A program made the position numbers and the translations under genes. DNA of 64,000 bases from Comamonadaceae bacterium (GTDB taxonomy: Bacteria > Pseudomonadota > Gammaproteobacteria > Burkholderiales > Burkholderiaceae_C), in assembly GCA_027488115.1 (NCBI GenBank), contig JAIYCG010000032.1:1-64000 (forward strand). Direction: 5' to 3'. The notes under the pieces were generated by a model. That model was not told the DNA's origin. It saw only the letters and a program-made list of their open reading frames with translations, and did not search any database. This document shows positions 1 through 6,869 of this stretch, piece after piece. Position 1 is the stretch's first letter; the number at the start of each line of letters is the position of its first letter.

Positions 1-47
1 ATACCGAGTTTGTCTGACACACAGCGGAAGGAGTCCATCGGATTGGT

Positions 48-704
48 TCAGCGGACGTGGCCATGGCGGTCTTCCTTGGCACTATCTTCGCCCAGTTCAC
101 CGCGCGCCTGCTGCAGCACGGTCCAGCCACCGTGCAAGGCGAGCGCCGCCATCAGGCTTGCCACCGCAAGATCAGGCCAAGCCGATCCAGTGCCAAACAC
201 GCCCAAGGCGGCGATGAACACGGCAAGGTTGCCGATGGCGTCGTTGCGAGAGCATAGCCACACGCTTCGCATGTTGGCATCGCCTTCTCGGAAGGCATAG
301 AGCATCCAAGCCACTGCGATGTTGGCGACCAGTGCCACGAGTGCTATTGCACCCATTGTGGTGGCCAGAGGCATGCCGCCGTTCCACACCGACCACAGTG
401 CTGCACTTAGCACATACAGGCCAAAACCCATCATGCTCAAGGCTTTGAGCATGGCGGCGCGCGCCCGCCATGCCAGCGCCGAAGCAAGCACCGCGAGCGA
501 CACCGCGTAGTTCATTGCGTCGCCCGCAAAATCGACCGCGTCTGCCAGCAAAGAAAGTGACCCAGACTGAACGCCAGCCACGATCTCGACCAGGAACATC
601 GCGGCATTGACCAAGAGGGCAATCCAGAGGATCTTGCGGTAACGGGCCAGGTTGACAATGGCATCAAGTTTGGGTGCGACATGGTCACAGCAGTGGGTGG
701 ACAT
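48..704 (-). CDS. CDF-like cation transporter
   Basis: Predicted inner-membrane divalent metal transporter of the cation diffusion facilitator type, 218 residues, probably exporting metal ions. I start it at the second Met (704) because a GAAAGGA ribosome site lies just upstream; the longer reading from 728 lacks one. The N-terminus carries a Cys/His cluster (HCCDH, residues 4-8), followed by about six hydrophobic helices. The acidic metal-site helix is D55, D58 and D62, the place where CDF proteins usually have H/D pairs. It faces the start of a MerR-type regulator gene (784), the usual divergent layout of metal-resistance loci. G+C is visibly higher than in the genes beyond base 2100, which fits horizontal acquisition. 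The family is fairly clear; the metal is unknown. Confidence 0.75.
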   Translation of the reverse strand: MSTHCCDHVAPKLDAIVNLARYRKILWIALLVNAAMFLVEIVAGVQSGSLSLLADAVDFAGDAMNYAVSLAVLASALAWRARAAMLKALSMMGFGLYVLSAALWSVWNGGMPLATTMGAIALVALVANIAVAWMLYAFREGDANMRSVWLCSRNDAIGNLAVFIAALGVFGTGSAWPDLAVASLMAALALHGGWTVLQQARGELGEDSAKEDRHGHVR

Positions 705-783
705 GGGTTTTCCTTTCAATTCTTGCATTAGAAACCCTGGAGCCGCTACAGTGTCAAATACTTATTTAAAGCAGGACCATCTA

Positions 784-879
784 ATGCAGATAAAGGAACT
801 TGCCCTCGCCACCGGCGTGGATGTCGAAACCATCCGTTACTACGAAAAACAGGGCTTGATGCCCACGCATGGCGTCTAA
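784..879 (+). pseudogene. Truncated MerR-family regulator (5' fragment)
   Basis: The first 31 codons read as the start of a MerR-family DNA-binding domain (MQIKELALATG, then VDVETIRYYEKQGLMP), the form seen in CadR/ZntR-type metal-responsive activators. After the conserved GLMP the reading frame runs into unrelated DNA and stops at TAA 877-879, whereas full members are about 130-150 residues. The effector-binding half is absent, so it cannot work as a normal MerR sensor. The break coincides with the first copy of a repeated motif starting at 872, suggesting insertion or recombination there. It is divergent from the cation transporter it presumably once controlled. Confidence 0.8.
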
Positions 880-1018
880 CTTTTTCGAAAACAAGCGCGA
901 GCCCCAAGCCAAGCGTCTAACTTTTGGGTGCAAAATGACACGGCTCAACGCAAATTTGGATGTTTTGGCTGGAAAGTTACATAATGTAACTTTTGGGGTT
1001 ATTGCACGAAATATTACA
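872..1018. repeat. Iterated repeats, possible transposon end remnant
   Basis: The motif GCGTCTAACTTTT occurs at 872-884 and again at 913-925, and a related TAACTTTTGGGG at 987-998. A 21-nt perfect palindrome centred on an A spans 973-993 and includes one arm of the third copy. Read on the minus strand, the segment starts with TGT at 1018 and carries several AAAAGTTA-type sites, an arrangement like the transposase-binding repeats at ends of Tn7- or Tn5053-like elements. No transposase gene is visible, so this is only a suggestion. GTCTAAC also fits the integron core-site consensus, but both copies point the same way, unlike a folded attC. Confidence 0.4.
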
Positions 1019-1075
1019 CGTTTAATAAAAACACCTATAAGTCGTTGATTTATATAGATTTTTGACGAGCCTGGA

Positions 1076-1125
1076 TTTCTGTTAATCCGTAGGTCCCTGG
1101 TTCGAGCCCAGGTCGAGGAGCCAAA
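1076..1125 (+). repeat. tRNA-Asn 3' end, attachment-site repeat copy 1
   Basis: From the anticodon loop (CTGTTAATCCG, anticodon GTT) through the T arm (GGTTCGAGCC) to GAGCCA, this is the 3' portion of a betaproteobacterial tRNA-Asn gene. The 5' half (D arm, acceptor 5' strand) is absent, so it is not a functional tRNA. The same 50 bases recur at 2012-2061. Such a 3' fragment is the footprint left at the far end of an element integrated into a tRNA gene by a tyrosine recombinase. The intact tRNA-Asn should lie to the left of the window. Confidence 0.85.
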
Positions 1126-1131
1126 TAAAAG

Positions 1132-1164
1132 AACCCCTTAAGTAGCAATGCTAAAGGGGTTTTT
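1132..1164 (+). terminator. Rho-independent terminator after tRNA-Asn repeat 1
   Basis: The arms AACCCCTT (1132-1139) and AAGGGGTT (1154-1161) form a stem, and the U-rich tail starts at 1160. It sits where a tRNA-Asn terminator would be. It also lies at the 3' end of the minus-strand higA gene, whose transcript would carry the mirror-image stem followed by fewer Us. Confidence 0.7.
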
Positions 1165-1179
1165 CTTTGGGCTAAGACA

Positions 1180-1488
1180 TCAAGCAGCCAATGCTCTCGG
1201 TGCAATTTTAGGGTTCCTCTTAAACTTCATCTCGGCAGCCCAAAGATCCAAGGCTTCTTGCATGCGAAGCCAGCTCTCTGGTGTGCCTCCAACAGCACGA
1301 GCAATGCGAATAGCCATCTCTGCTGTAACAGACTTTCTTTCGTGCAACAAATCTGAGACAGTTTGACGACTGACCATCAAGCGAGCTGCCAATTCAGTTT
1401 GCGTCCAGCCAAGTTCTGGCAACACATCTTCTCGCAGAACCGCGCCAGGGTGTGTGGGCATGCGGTTGGGATTTCGTAAAGACCTCAT
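1180..1488 (-). CDS. higA: Antitoxin HigA (XRE family)
   Basis: Antitoxin of a type II toxin-antitoxin pair; it should bind and neutralise HigB and repress the operon. The 102-residue protein has the HigA signature near its start (MPTHPGAVLRED, residues 10-21) and a helix-turn-helix at about residues 28-50 (GWTQTELAARL, then VSRQTVSDLLHERK). The remainder is the usual VTAEMAIRIARA...PESWL segment. Its ATG (1488-1486) overlaps the higB stop in a TGATG junction, implying translational coupling, with the toxin gene first as usual for hig loci. The start at 1488 adds a short basic leader before the conserved MPTHPG; a start at 1461 is also possible. The pair lies between two tRNA-Asn 3' repeats. 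Confidence 0.9.
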   Translation of the reverse strand: MRSLRNPNRMPTHPGAVLREDVLPELGWTQTELAARLMVSRQTVSDLLHERKSVTAEMAIRIARAVGGTPESWLRMQEALDLWAAEMKFKRNPKIAPRALAA

Positions 1489-1766
1489 CAGTGATAGTCC
1501 TCCAAGTTAACGTTAATGGCATCATCGCCTTCAAACTCAAATGTGATTCGCCAATTTCCTGTTACAGATACTGCAAACTCATCTTTCCGAATGCCCTTGA
1601 GCTGGTGAAATTTGTAGCCAGGCAAATTCATGTCATCTGGCTGTTTGGATGCATCCAATCGATCCAACATACGCTCTATACGTCCTGCATATTGAGCAGG
1701 AATACTTTTAAGGCTGCCTTTTGTAAAGAAGAGTTCTAGGCCTTTGTGTTTAAACGAGATGATCAT
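1488..1766 (-). CDS. higB: Toxin HigB (RelE-like mRNA interferase)
   Basis: A 92-residue RelE/ParE-superfamily toxin, expected to cleave mRNA on the ribosome when free of HigA. The HigB hallmarks are present over the full usual length: SFKHKGLELFF near the start, DMNLPGYKFHQLKG in the middle, and GNWRITFEFEGDDAINVNLEDYH at the end. It is the first gene of the two-gene operon and overlaps higA by one base. No clear ribosome site precedes the ATG at 1766. A good promoter -10 lies only 8 bases upstream, so the message may be leaderless or nearly so. The location inside a tRNA-bounded islet is typical of toxin-antitoxin genes retained on mobile DNA. Confidence 0.9.
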   Translation of the reverse strand: MIISFKHKGLELFFTKGSLKSIPAQYAGRIERMLDRLDASKQPDDMNLPGYKFHQLKGIRKDEFAVSVTGNWRITFEFEGDDAINVNLEDYH

Positions 1767-1774
1767 TGTGATTC

Positions 1775-1802
1775 ATTGTAAACACTCAATTGACACTGTC
1801 AA
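1775..1802 (-). promoter_or_regulatory. higBA promoter and probable HigA operator
   Basis: On the minus strand TTGACA (1802-1797) and TACAAT (1780-1775) are separated by 16 bases, a near-consensus sigma-70 promoter. The -35 box is embedded in the perfect 13-base palindrome TTGACACTGTCAA (1790-1802), a likely HigA binding site for autoregulation. A second TTGTTGACAATG element follows upstream at about 1807-1818. Confidence 0.65.
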
Positions 1803-2011
1803 GTACTTGTTGACAATGAAATATAACCTTGTACAGATGGCTTATTAGGTGTTCAGAATCTGAGCACCCGTTACTCGTCTAGAGCAGTTCAAGCATCAAG
1901 CGATGGACGTTTTGTTAAAAATTCAGGAAATATGCAGTTACACAGTTTATTGCACATCAATTTTTTATGGCTTGTAAACCGCATAAAACAAGCGTAGTTT
2001 GAAGAAACAGT
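1803..2011. other. AT-rich spacer between higBA and repeat 2
   Basis: This gene-free stretch is part of the 375-base gap between higB (1766) and the next gene's 3' end (2142). Apart from the upstream edge of the higBA control region and the flanking repeat and terminator, I see no open frame with coding features, no integrase remnant and no strong hairpin. Confidence 0.5.
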
Positions 2012-2061
2012 TTTCTGTTAATCCGTAGGTCCCTGGTTCGAGCCCAGGTCGAGGAGCCAAA
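2012..2061 (+). repeat. tRNA-Asn 3' end, attachment-site repeat copy 2
   Basis: Exact second copy of the 50-base tRNA-Asn 3' segment found at 1076-1125, again from the anticodon loop to GAGCCA. The two copies are 936 bases apart and enclose the HigBA genes. This copy marks the outermost junction with the resident chromosome. It is followed by its own terminator of similar design but different loop, as expected if the two came from different tRNA-Asn contexts. Confidence 0.85.
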
Positions 2062-2064
2062 ATA

Positions 2065-2100
2065 AAAAACCCCTTTTGCATGATTGCATCTGGGGTTTTT
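2065..2100 (+). terminator. Rho-independent terminator after repeat 2
   Basis: AAAAACCCC (2065-2073) pairs with GGGGTTTTT (2092-2100) around an 18-base loop containing a TGCA/TGCA pair. A further T-rich stretch follows. It is probably the original terminator of the chromosomal tRNA-Asn gene, and it also sits between that site and the convergent gene ending at 2142. Confidence 0.7.
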
Positions 2101-2141
2101 CTTTTTGCCAAGAAAGGCTGATCAGCTTAGCGCTGCCTTGC

Positions 2142-2960
2142 TCAGAAAAATGCCATCGTTCGTACTTCAATACTTTCGCGTTTCAAGGCATCGGGCGCTG
2201 TATCCGGGTGCTCGAAAGCCGAATGCCCCATGAACCGACAACGTCCGTCGGTGGCTGAGTCATAAGTTTTGAGCAACAACGCATGGTGTGCCTCCATGAA
2301 TGGAAAGTACATCCATCGGTGTTTGGGCGAGTGTCGCATGACGTAAATTTCGCCCGTTCTGTCCAAGTATTTGAGCTCCATGCGCAGCATATCGCCATCG
2401 TCGTGTGTCGATGCATCGCACATGGCCAAGGGCAACTCCTCAACCCGCTGGTACAACGGCTTCCAGACGTTGTAAAAAGCTACGCGGCCTTGCAACAACT
2501 GTGGGGCGTCATCAGGCAGGATGTCTTGGACCCTTTGAGGCCCACTCTTGACCGTATAGTCGCTGTGAACCAGTAAAACGGCAGGTCTTTGGACTTCCGT
2601 TTGTTGCTTCAAATCGGCGGGCAATCGCTGCCTGATGGTGTGATCAAACACCTCCACCCGCTTTGCTCCCGTGTGGGCCTTCACAAAATCCACAACCTGC
2701 TGATAGAACACCAGCTTGACTTTCGCTTCATCGGCAAACTCCTTGAAAGAGGGATCAAAGTCGTGCAACTCAAAGCCCTCTTTGTCCAGATGAATGTCAT
2801 GGCGTAGAGGCCACGCATCGTGAATTGCTACTTCTTGCGCGTCCGTTCCAGGGGGATTGAGCTTCACGCTCGGATCTGGCTCGTAAAAATAATAATCTGG
2901 TGGCTTGCCATTGTCCTCAGAGTAATTCAAAGTCGCTCGGACAGAATGCAATTCGGTCAT
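2142..2960 (-). CDS. CmcJ/NvfI-family oxidoreductase
   Basis: A 272-residue protein of the CmcJ/NvfI (AsaB-like) family of putative methyltransferases/oxygenases, often described as hydroxylase-like enzymes of unsettled chemistry. Family landmarks are a mid-protein HSDYT (in PAVLLVHSDYT), then NVWKPL, LPLAMCDA, and the C-terminal block HRWMYFPFM, LLLKTYDS, and AFEHPDTAP ending with RESIEVRTMAFF. I start at 2960 because the longer reading from 3095 overlaps the upstream glutathione S-transferase frame. The GST stop lies 8 bases before this ATG, so the two are probably one operon. The substrate is unknown; coupling with a GST is seen around similar proteins, but the GST here is broken. Confidence 0.7.
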   Translation of the reverse strand: MTELHSVRATLNYSEDNGKPPDYYFYEPDPSVKLNPPGTDAQEVAIHDAWPLRHDIHLDKEGFELHDFDPSFKEFADEAKVKLVFYQQVVDFVKAHTGAKRVEVFDHTIRQRLPADLKQQTEVQRPAVLLVHSDYTVKSGPQRVQDILPDDAPQLLQGRVAFYNVWKPLYQRVEELPLAMCDASTHDDGDMLRMELKYLDRTGEIYVMRHSPKHRWMYFPFMEAHHALLLKTYDSATDGRCRFMGHSAFEHPDTAPDALKRESIEVRTMAFF

Positions 2961-2968
2961 GTGTAATA

Positions 2969-3613
2969 TCAATTCGTTTTTTGAGTAGTGAAGCCTTCGT
3001 ACACCATCGTGTTTTGCCAACAAGGAAGTGACTCGATGTCCTGCTGCATCCAGCGGGTCAGATTTTTGTGAGGGCCTAAGGGTAACTTTTGCCAACCACG
3101 CAAATGCATGGGCGAGGCCAAGGCGATGTCCGCAATGGTGACATGATCACCACACACAAAGCGGCTTGATGCCAGGCGTTTGTCCAAAATACCCGCCAGC
3201 TTGTGAAACTGAGCTTCCTGCGCCCTCAGGACTTCGGGATCGGCTGCACCTCCCAGCAATGGTTTGACGCAATTTTCCACTAAAAAGACATAGCAGCTTG
3301 GAAACCAACTTGAAGACTCCTACAGCAACCAGCGGTTGATGTCGGCACGCGTTTTCAAATCTTGGGGATACGCCGATGCATGGCCAGTTTTGTCTGCTGC
3401 ATACTGCAAGATGGCGTTGGACTCCCAAAGCTCCAAATCGCCGTCCACCATAGCGGGCAGAGAAGCATTGGGATTCAGACTGATAAAGGGTTCCAGTTTT
3501 TGCTCTCCCTTGAAGTAGTCAACGTGCACCAACTCATAGGGGGTACCCATCAGCTGCAATCCAGCCAACACTTTTTTGCAATTGACGGTAATCGGGTCTG
3601 CGTGAATTCTCAT
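2969..3613 (-). pseudogene. Glutathione S-transferase with in-frame amber stop
   Basis: Reading through gives a normal-sized GST of about 214 residues. The N-terminal thioredoxin fold (MRIHADPITVNCKKVLAGL, then NPNASLPAMVDGD and LWESNAILQYAA) runs from 3613. The C-terminal helical domain continues in the same frame to 2969 (FVCGDHVTIADIALAS). Between them TAG replaces the expected tryptophan codon after INRWLL (about 3320). Both halves share one frame, so this is a single nonsense change (TGG to TAG) rather than a frameshift. A GGAG ribosome site precedes the ATG. The first domain alone would be about 97 residues. It could be a recent inactivation, suppressed readthrough or a sequencing error. 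Confidence 0.8.
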
Positions 3614-3704
3614 GTTGTCTCCATTTTTTGTGTGGTTTAATTTGCTGTCGCCTGTTCAGTTTAAAAATTGAAACCTGTCAAAACAACTGCTGTAATGCAA
3701 ATCA

Positions 3705-3727
3705 ATTGTTTATGAATCAAGAACAAT
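3705..3727. promoter_or_regulatory. Possible LysR-type operator (ATTGTT-N11-AACAAT)
   Basis: A 6-base inverted repeat ATTGTT/AACAAT with an 11-base spacer fits the T-N11-A box bound by LysR-type regulators. It lies at the start of the lysR gene and in the divergent control region with the GST gene, where such a site usually sits. It slightly overlaps the first ATG (3726), which makes autoregulation possible. Confidence 0.4.
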
Positions 3728-4673
3728 GACCATGCACAAACCACAGCAACGGCCAATTTCCACCGACATGCTTGCAGCTTTCCTGAAGGTGGCAGAATGT
3801 CGCAGCGTCAGTCAGGCTGCTGAATCCTTGGATGTAGCCAAAAGCCTAATTAGCAAACGCATCGCTCAATTAGAGGAGCGACTTGAAACCACACTTTTCA
3901 GCAGAAGCACCCGCAAAGTCGCGCTAACGCCAGCTGGAGAAACCTATGTGGACTATGCAAAAAGGGCGCTGGCCGAGGTGTCCGATGGCATGGAACGCGT
4001 GCGCTCCCTGAGAACAGAGCTAAGCGGCACTTTGCGATTGACTGCGCCGGTTTCCTGGGGACAGCGCGTTTTGGCTAAGCACCTGCCCGAATTTCTCAAA
4101 ATGCACCCGAGCCTAGAGATCGATCTCATGTTGAACGACCGCATGATGGACATGGCCACCGAGCGCATCGATGTCGCTTTGCGTTGGTCCAGCCACTCTC
4201 ACAGGGAGCGTCACGGCACACCCCTGACTGAAATCAAATGGTTTTTGACTGCAGCTCCAGCTTACGTTCACCAATACGGCCAGCCCGCAGAGCCCTTAGA
4301 ACTGAACGATCACGCCTGCTTGTATTACCGTCGCGACAATACGGATGATCACTGGACCTTGCTGCACAAGCTTGACGCAAAACAAAGTGCCCCTAGCAAT
4401 GTAGAAGTCAAGGTGGGTGGACGATACCGTGTTGACAATCCAGAAGCCGTGCTGGAATCGGCTACAGCTGGCATGGGCATCGCGCTGTTGCCCGACTACC
4501 TTTGCGTCCAAGCCATCGAAAAAGGCAACTTGGTCAAGGTCCTAACAGCTTGGACCCCACTCACCAAGTTTGGCACCCACATCGTTGCACTTTGCCCACC
4601 TGATCGAAAAAAAATCTCTCGCAATCAGGCCCTGATTGATTACCTGCAGCACGCCTTGTCCAAAGACCAATGA
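3726..4673 (+). CDS. LysR-family transcriptional regulator
   Basis: A 315-residue LysR-type regulator. The winged helix-turn-helix is at about residues 14-72 (MLAAFLKVAECRSVSQAA, then VAKSLISKRIAQLEERL and LFSRSTRKVALTPAG). A type 2 periplasmic-binding effector domain fills the rest (GTLRLTAPVSWG, then AGMGIALLPDYL). It is transcribed away from the GST/CmcJ pair with 112 bases between, the standard arrangement for a regulator controlling a divergent target; the inducer is unknown. The start could be either ATG at 3726 or at 3732; neither has a strong ribosome site. Confidence 0.85.
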   Translation: MTMHKPQQRPISTDMLAAFLKVAECRSVSQAAESLDVAKSLISKRIAQLEERLETTLFSRSTRKVALTPAGETYVDYAKRALAEVSDGMERVRSLRTELSGTLRLTAPVSWGQRVLAKHLPEFLKMHPSLEIDLMLNDRMMDMATERIDVALRWSSHSHRERHGTPLTEIKWFLTAAPAYVHQYGQPAEPLELNDHACLYYRRDNTDDHWTLLHKLDAKQSAPSNVEVKVGGRYRVDNPEAVLESATAGMGIALLPDYLCVQAIEKGNLVKVLTAWTPLTKFGTHIVALCPPDRKKISRNQALIDYLQHALSKDQ

Positions 4674-4795
4674 CTCCCTAAACGCCCAGTGCAGCTCAAG
4701 GGGTTTTCTTCGAGTTTTGAGATCAAGCCGCAATTGGAATCGGACAGAATAAACAGCTTTGATATGATTTAGTTTTACTATTTTGTGGTGAACAG

Positions 4796-5386
4796 TTGAT
4801 TTTTCCGACTGACCTAGCTTCGTTCCTAGAATTGTTGCGTCTGCACGGCGACGAGGCCTACGGACTCATCTTCGCTTTCGCTGCGTCGCACAGTCTGCTG
4901 CTAACTCTGTTTGCCGGTTATGCCTCCAGCACAGGATCTCTTGATCTTGGCACCCTGGTTGCCGTGGTTTGGGCTGGCAGTTTTTTAGGGGATACCATCC
5001 GCTTCGGAATTGGACGATTCTTCGGCACACAATGGCTCTCACCCTTTCCAAGACTTCAACGCACCAGTCAATTGGTTGTGCGATTGGTAGATCGCTACTA
5101 TGTTTGGCTCATTCTGTTCCATCGTTATCCGCATGGAATTCGGGGTGTTGCTGGCTTTGCCTACGGAATGTCGAGGCTTTCCTGGCCCCTATTTCTGGCA
5201 TTCAATTTCGTTGCGGCCGGACTTTGGTCTGGTGCCGTTCTTTCAGCTGGCCATGCATTTGGGCAAATTTCAGAGAAACTGTTAAACGATGCTTTTGCCG
5301 GCATAGGCACAGTCATGCTGATTGTCTTTCTCGGTCTGTCATGGGTATTAAGTCAAAAACTTGAACGTGTAGCCGAGCGAAGCTAA
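4796..5386 (+). CDS. DedA/VTT-domain membrane protein
   Basis: A 196-residue integral membrane protein with the VTT (SNARE-associated) domain of the DedA superfamily, members of which act as lipid scramblase/flippase-type transporters or support membrane homeostasis. Visible features are hydrophobic helices at roughly 18-40, 50-68, 120-150 and 165-188, the core GSFLGDTIRFGIGRFFG, and the second core FHRYPHGIRGVAGFAYGMSRLSWPLF, which carries the conserved Arg and Gly of the re-entrant loop. The reading frame opens with TTG at 4796 behind a weak GGTG; no ATG is available nearby. It appears to stand alone between lysR and gph. Confidence 0.7.
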   Translation: MIFPTDLASFLELLRLHGDEAYGLIFAFAASHSLLLTLFAGYASSTGSLDLGTLVAVVWAGSFLGDTIRFGIGRFFGTQWLSPFPRLQRTSQLVVRLVDRYYVWLILFHRYPHGIRGVAGFAYGMSRLSWPLFLAFNFVAAGLWSGAVLSAGHAFGQISEKLLNDAFAGIGTVMLIVFLGLSWVLSQKLERVAERS

Positions 5387-5511
5387 ACCTCAGCAAAAGT
5401 CTTGAGGCCGCGCAATGGGCCTAATTTGTACTCTAGAACCCACGCTAGATTTGATACATGATATGGGTGGCAATCAAGTTTTCAACGACACAGCTTGATG
5501 AAGGACAGGTT

Positions 5512-6231
5512 TCACACCCCAAGCTTGTTCAGGTTCAAAATTGGGGATGACTTAAACAGTTGATCCAAAGAATCAAGCCATGCCAGCGCAGGGGTTTTTT
5601 GAATGGGATCACCATGGTTATATCCATAGGTCATCAAGATCACAGGGCAGCCTGCCGCGTCAGCTGCTTGGGCGTCGTTGCTAGAGTCACCCACCATCAA
5701 AGTTTGCCCCGGACTGCTCCCCAAAGCTTCGCATGTTTTAAGAAGAGGCAATGGATCTGGTTTTTTTCGCTCAAAACTGTCACCTCCAAAAATTTTTTCA
5801 AAGTAATTTGAAAGGCCTTTGTCGTTTAGAAGTGGCGTTGCAAATGAAACTGGTTTGTTGGTCAGGCAAGCCATCGGCAAGCCTAGGGCCTTGAATTGTT
5901 CAAGACCTTCGATCACACCTGGAAAGACTTTGGAAAACTCGCCGTTGATGCTCAGATAATGATGCTCATAGCGCTTCCACACGGGCGTGAACAATTGCTC
6001 AACTTCTTGTGCATTCCCCGCCACTTCTGGCAATGTCAGTTGATTTTTGAGCACATTGCGAATAAGGTGCTCGGAGCCTTTGCCAATGCTGCGTTCAATG
6101 AGGGTGCGATTGGCGATTGGAATGTGCAAGTCTGCAAGGGCACGATTCAGTGCTACTTCAAAGTCGCCAATGGTATCGACCAGGGTGCCGTCTAGGTCAA
6201 TCATGACGGCTTGCAAATTTAAATTTTTCAT
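5512..6231 (-). CDS. gph: Phosphoglycolate phosphatase
   Basis: HAD-superfamily phosphatase of 239 residues that converts 2-phosphoglycolate to glycolate, a repair step for DNA-damage products and oxygenase side reactions. Motif I is DLDGTLVD (nucleophile and acid/base Asp 12 and 14). Motif II is the Thr in CLTNKP, followed by KKPDPLPL (motif III Lys). Motif IV is MVGDSSNDAQAADAAG. The helical cap (EVALNRALADLHIP onward) and total length are typical of Gph. Other HAD phosphatases are a minor alternative. It stands alone, converging on the DedA gene. Confidence 0.88.
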   Translation of the reverse strand: MKNLNLQAVMIDLDGTLVDTIGDFEVALNRALADLHIPIANRTLIERSIGKGSEHLIRNVLKNQLTLPEVAGNAQEVEQLFTPVWKRYEHHYLSINGEFSKVFPGVIEGLEQFKALGLPMACLTNKPVSFATPLLNDKGLSNYFEKIFGGDSFERKKPDPLPLLKTCEALGSSPGQTLMVGDSSNDAQAADAAGCPVILMTYGYNHGDPIQKTPALAWLDSLDQLFKSSPILNLNKLGV

Positions 6232-6264
6232 GACGTCTTGATCAAATTTAGGAGACAGTGGCTT

Positions 6265-6402
6265 TCAGCTTCTATCGAAATACTTTTGTAAATCTTGATC
6301 AAGCACAGCACATCCCAGAATTTTAAACATTCTTTCGCGAAGCTCCTTATTTGCAGCATAACCAAACTTTTCATTTTCAAAGTTGGCAAGGATGTTTCTC
6401 AA
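6265..6402 (-). pseudogene. Possible small ORF or gene remnant
   Basis: In the 272-base gap between gph and the NIPSNAP gene, the minus strand keeps an open frame from about 6417 to a TGA at 6265-6267. The peptide looks protein-like (FENEKFGYAANKELRERM, then ILGCAVLDQDLQKYFDRS). Only a TTG start (6402) without a convincing ribosome site is available, giving 45 residues, and a stop lies immediately upstream. It could be the C-terminal remnant of a decayed gene or a short real protein. I do not recognise the family. Confidence 0.3.
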
Positions 6403-6503
6403 ATTTCTGGAGCACGCTCAGTCTCCTACCTAGCCAAATGGAAGAAGGTATGTTCATAATGGTGGCAAGAAAAGCCATTGGTACTTTATGAGGAGTTCAA
6501 TCC

Positions 6504-6830
6504 ATGACTGTTATTTACGAAAAGCGCACTTACGACGTCAAAGTTGGAGAGATGCAACAAGTCAAGCAACTTTATTCAACAGAAGGCTGGCCCGCCCTTA
6601 TTTCTGGTGGCTTTGACAACAAACTCATTGGTTATTTTGTAAGTGATACAGGCAATCTTCACCAACTCATTCACCTCTGGCGTTTTGACAACGACGCCGA
6701 CAGGCGAGACTTTTGGGCAAGACTCTTCGCTGATGAATCCTTCATGTCTTTCGCTAAAAAAATTCGCCCACTCATTCATGCGCAGAACGTCCAGTTGATG
6801 CTGGCTGCGCCTTGGGGGCCGCATCCTTGA
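6504..6830 (+). CDS. NIPSNAP-family protein
   Basis: A 108-residue protein with the NIPSNAP dimeric alpha/beta barrel fold. The opening IYEKRTYDVKVG, the central LHQLIHLWRFDNDADR and the tail PLIHAQNVQLMLA are family features. NIPSNAP proteins are small and cytoplasmic, commonly encoded in catabolic operons, and without a firmly assigned reaction. A GGAG ribosome site precedes the ATG. An aldo/keto reductase gene follows in the same direction after 39 bases, so the two probably form one transcription unit. Confidence 0.8.
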   Translation: MTVIYEKRTYDVKVGEMQQVKQLYSTEGWPALISGGFDNKLIGYFVSDTGNLHQLIHLWRFDNDADRRDFWARLFADESFMSFAKKIRPLIHAQNVQLMLAAPWGPHP

Positions 6831-6869
6831 TACAAGCCAACACTTTCATCAGTTTTAAAAGTACTCCAT

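Noticed and set aside
872-930. Integron attC site
   Set aside because: The two GTCTAAC cores point in the same direction, and there is no paired GTTRRRY core, cassette array or integrase.
1076-1125. Functional tRNA-Asn gene
   Set aside because: Only the 3' half is present at both sites; no D arm or 5' acceptor strand precedes it.
2969-3280. Separate 103-residue gene
   Set aside because: It is the C-terminal domain of the GST in the same frame as the first half, interrupted by one amber codon; it starts at GTG without a ribosome site.
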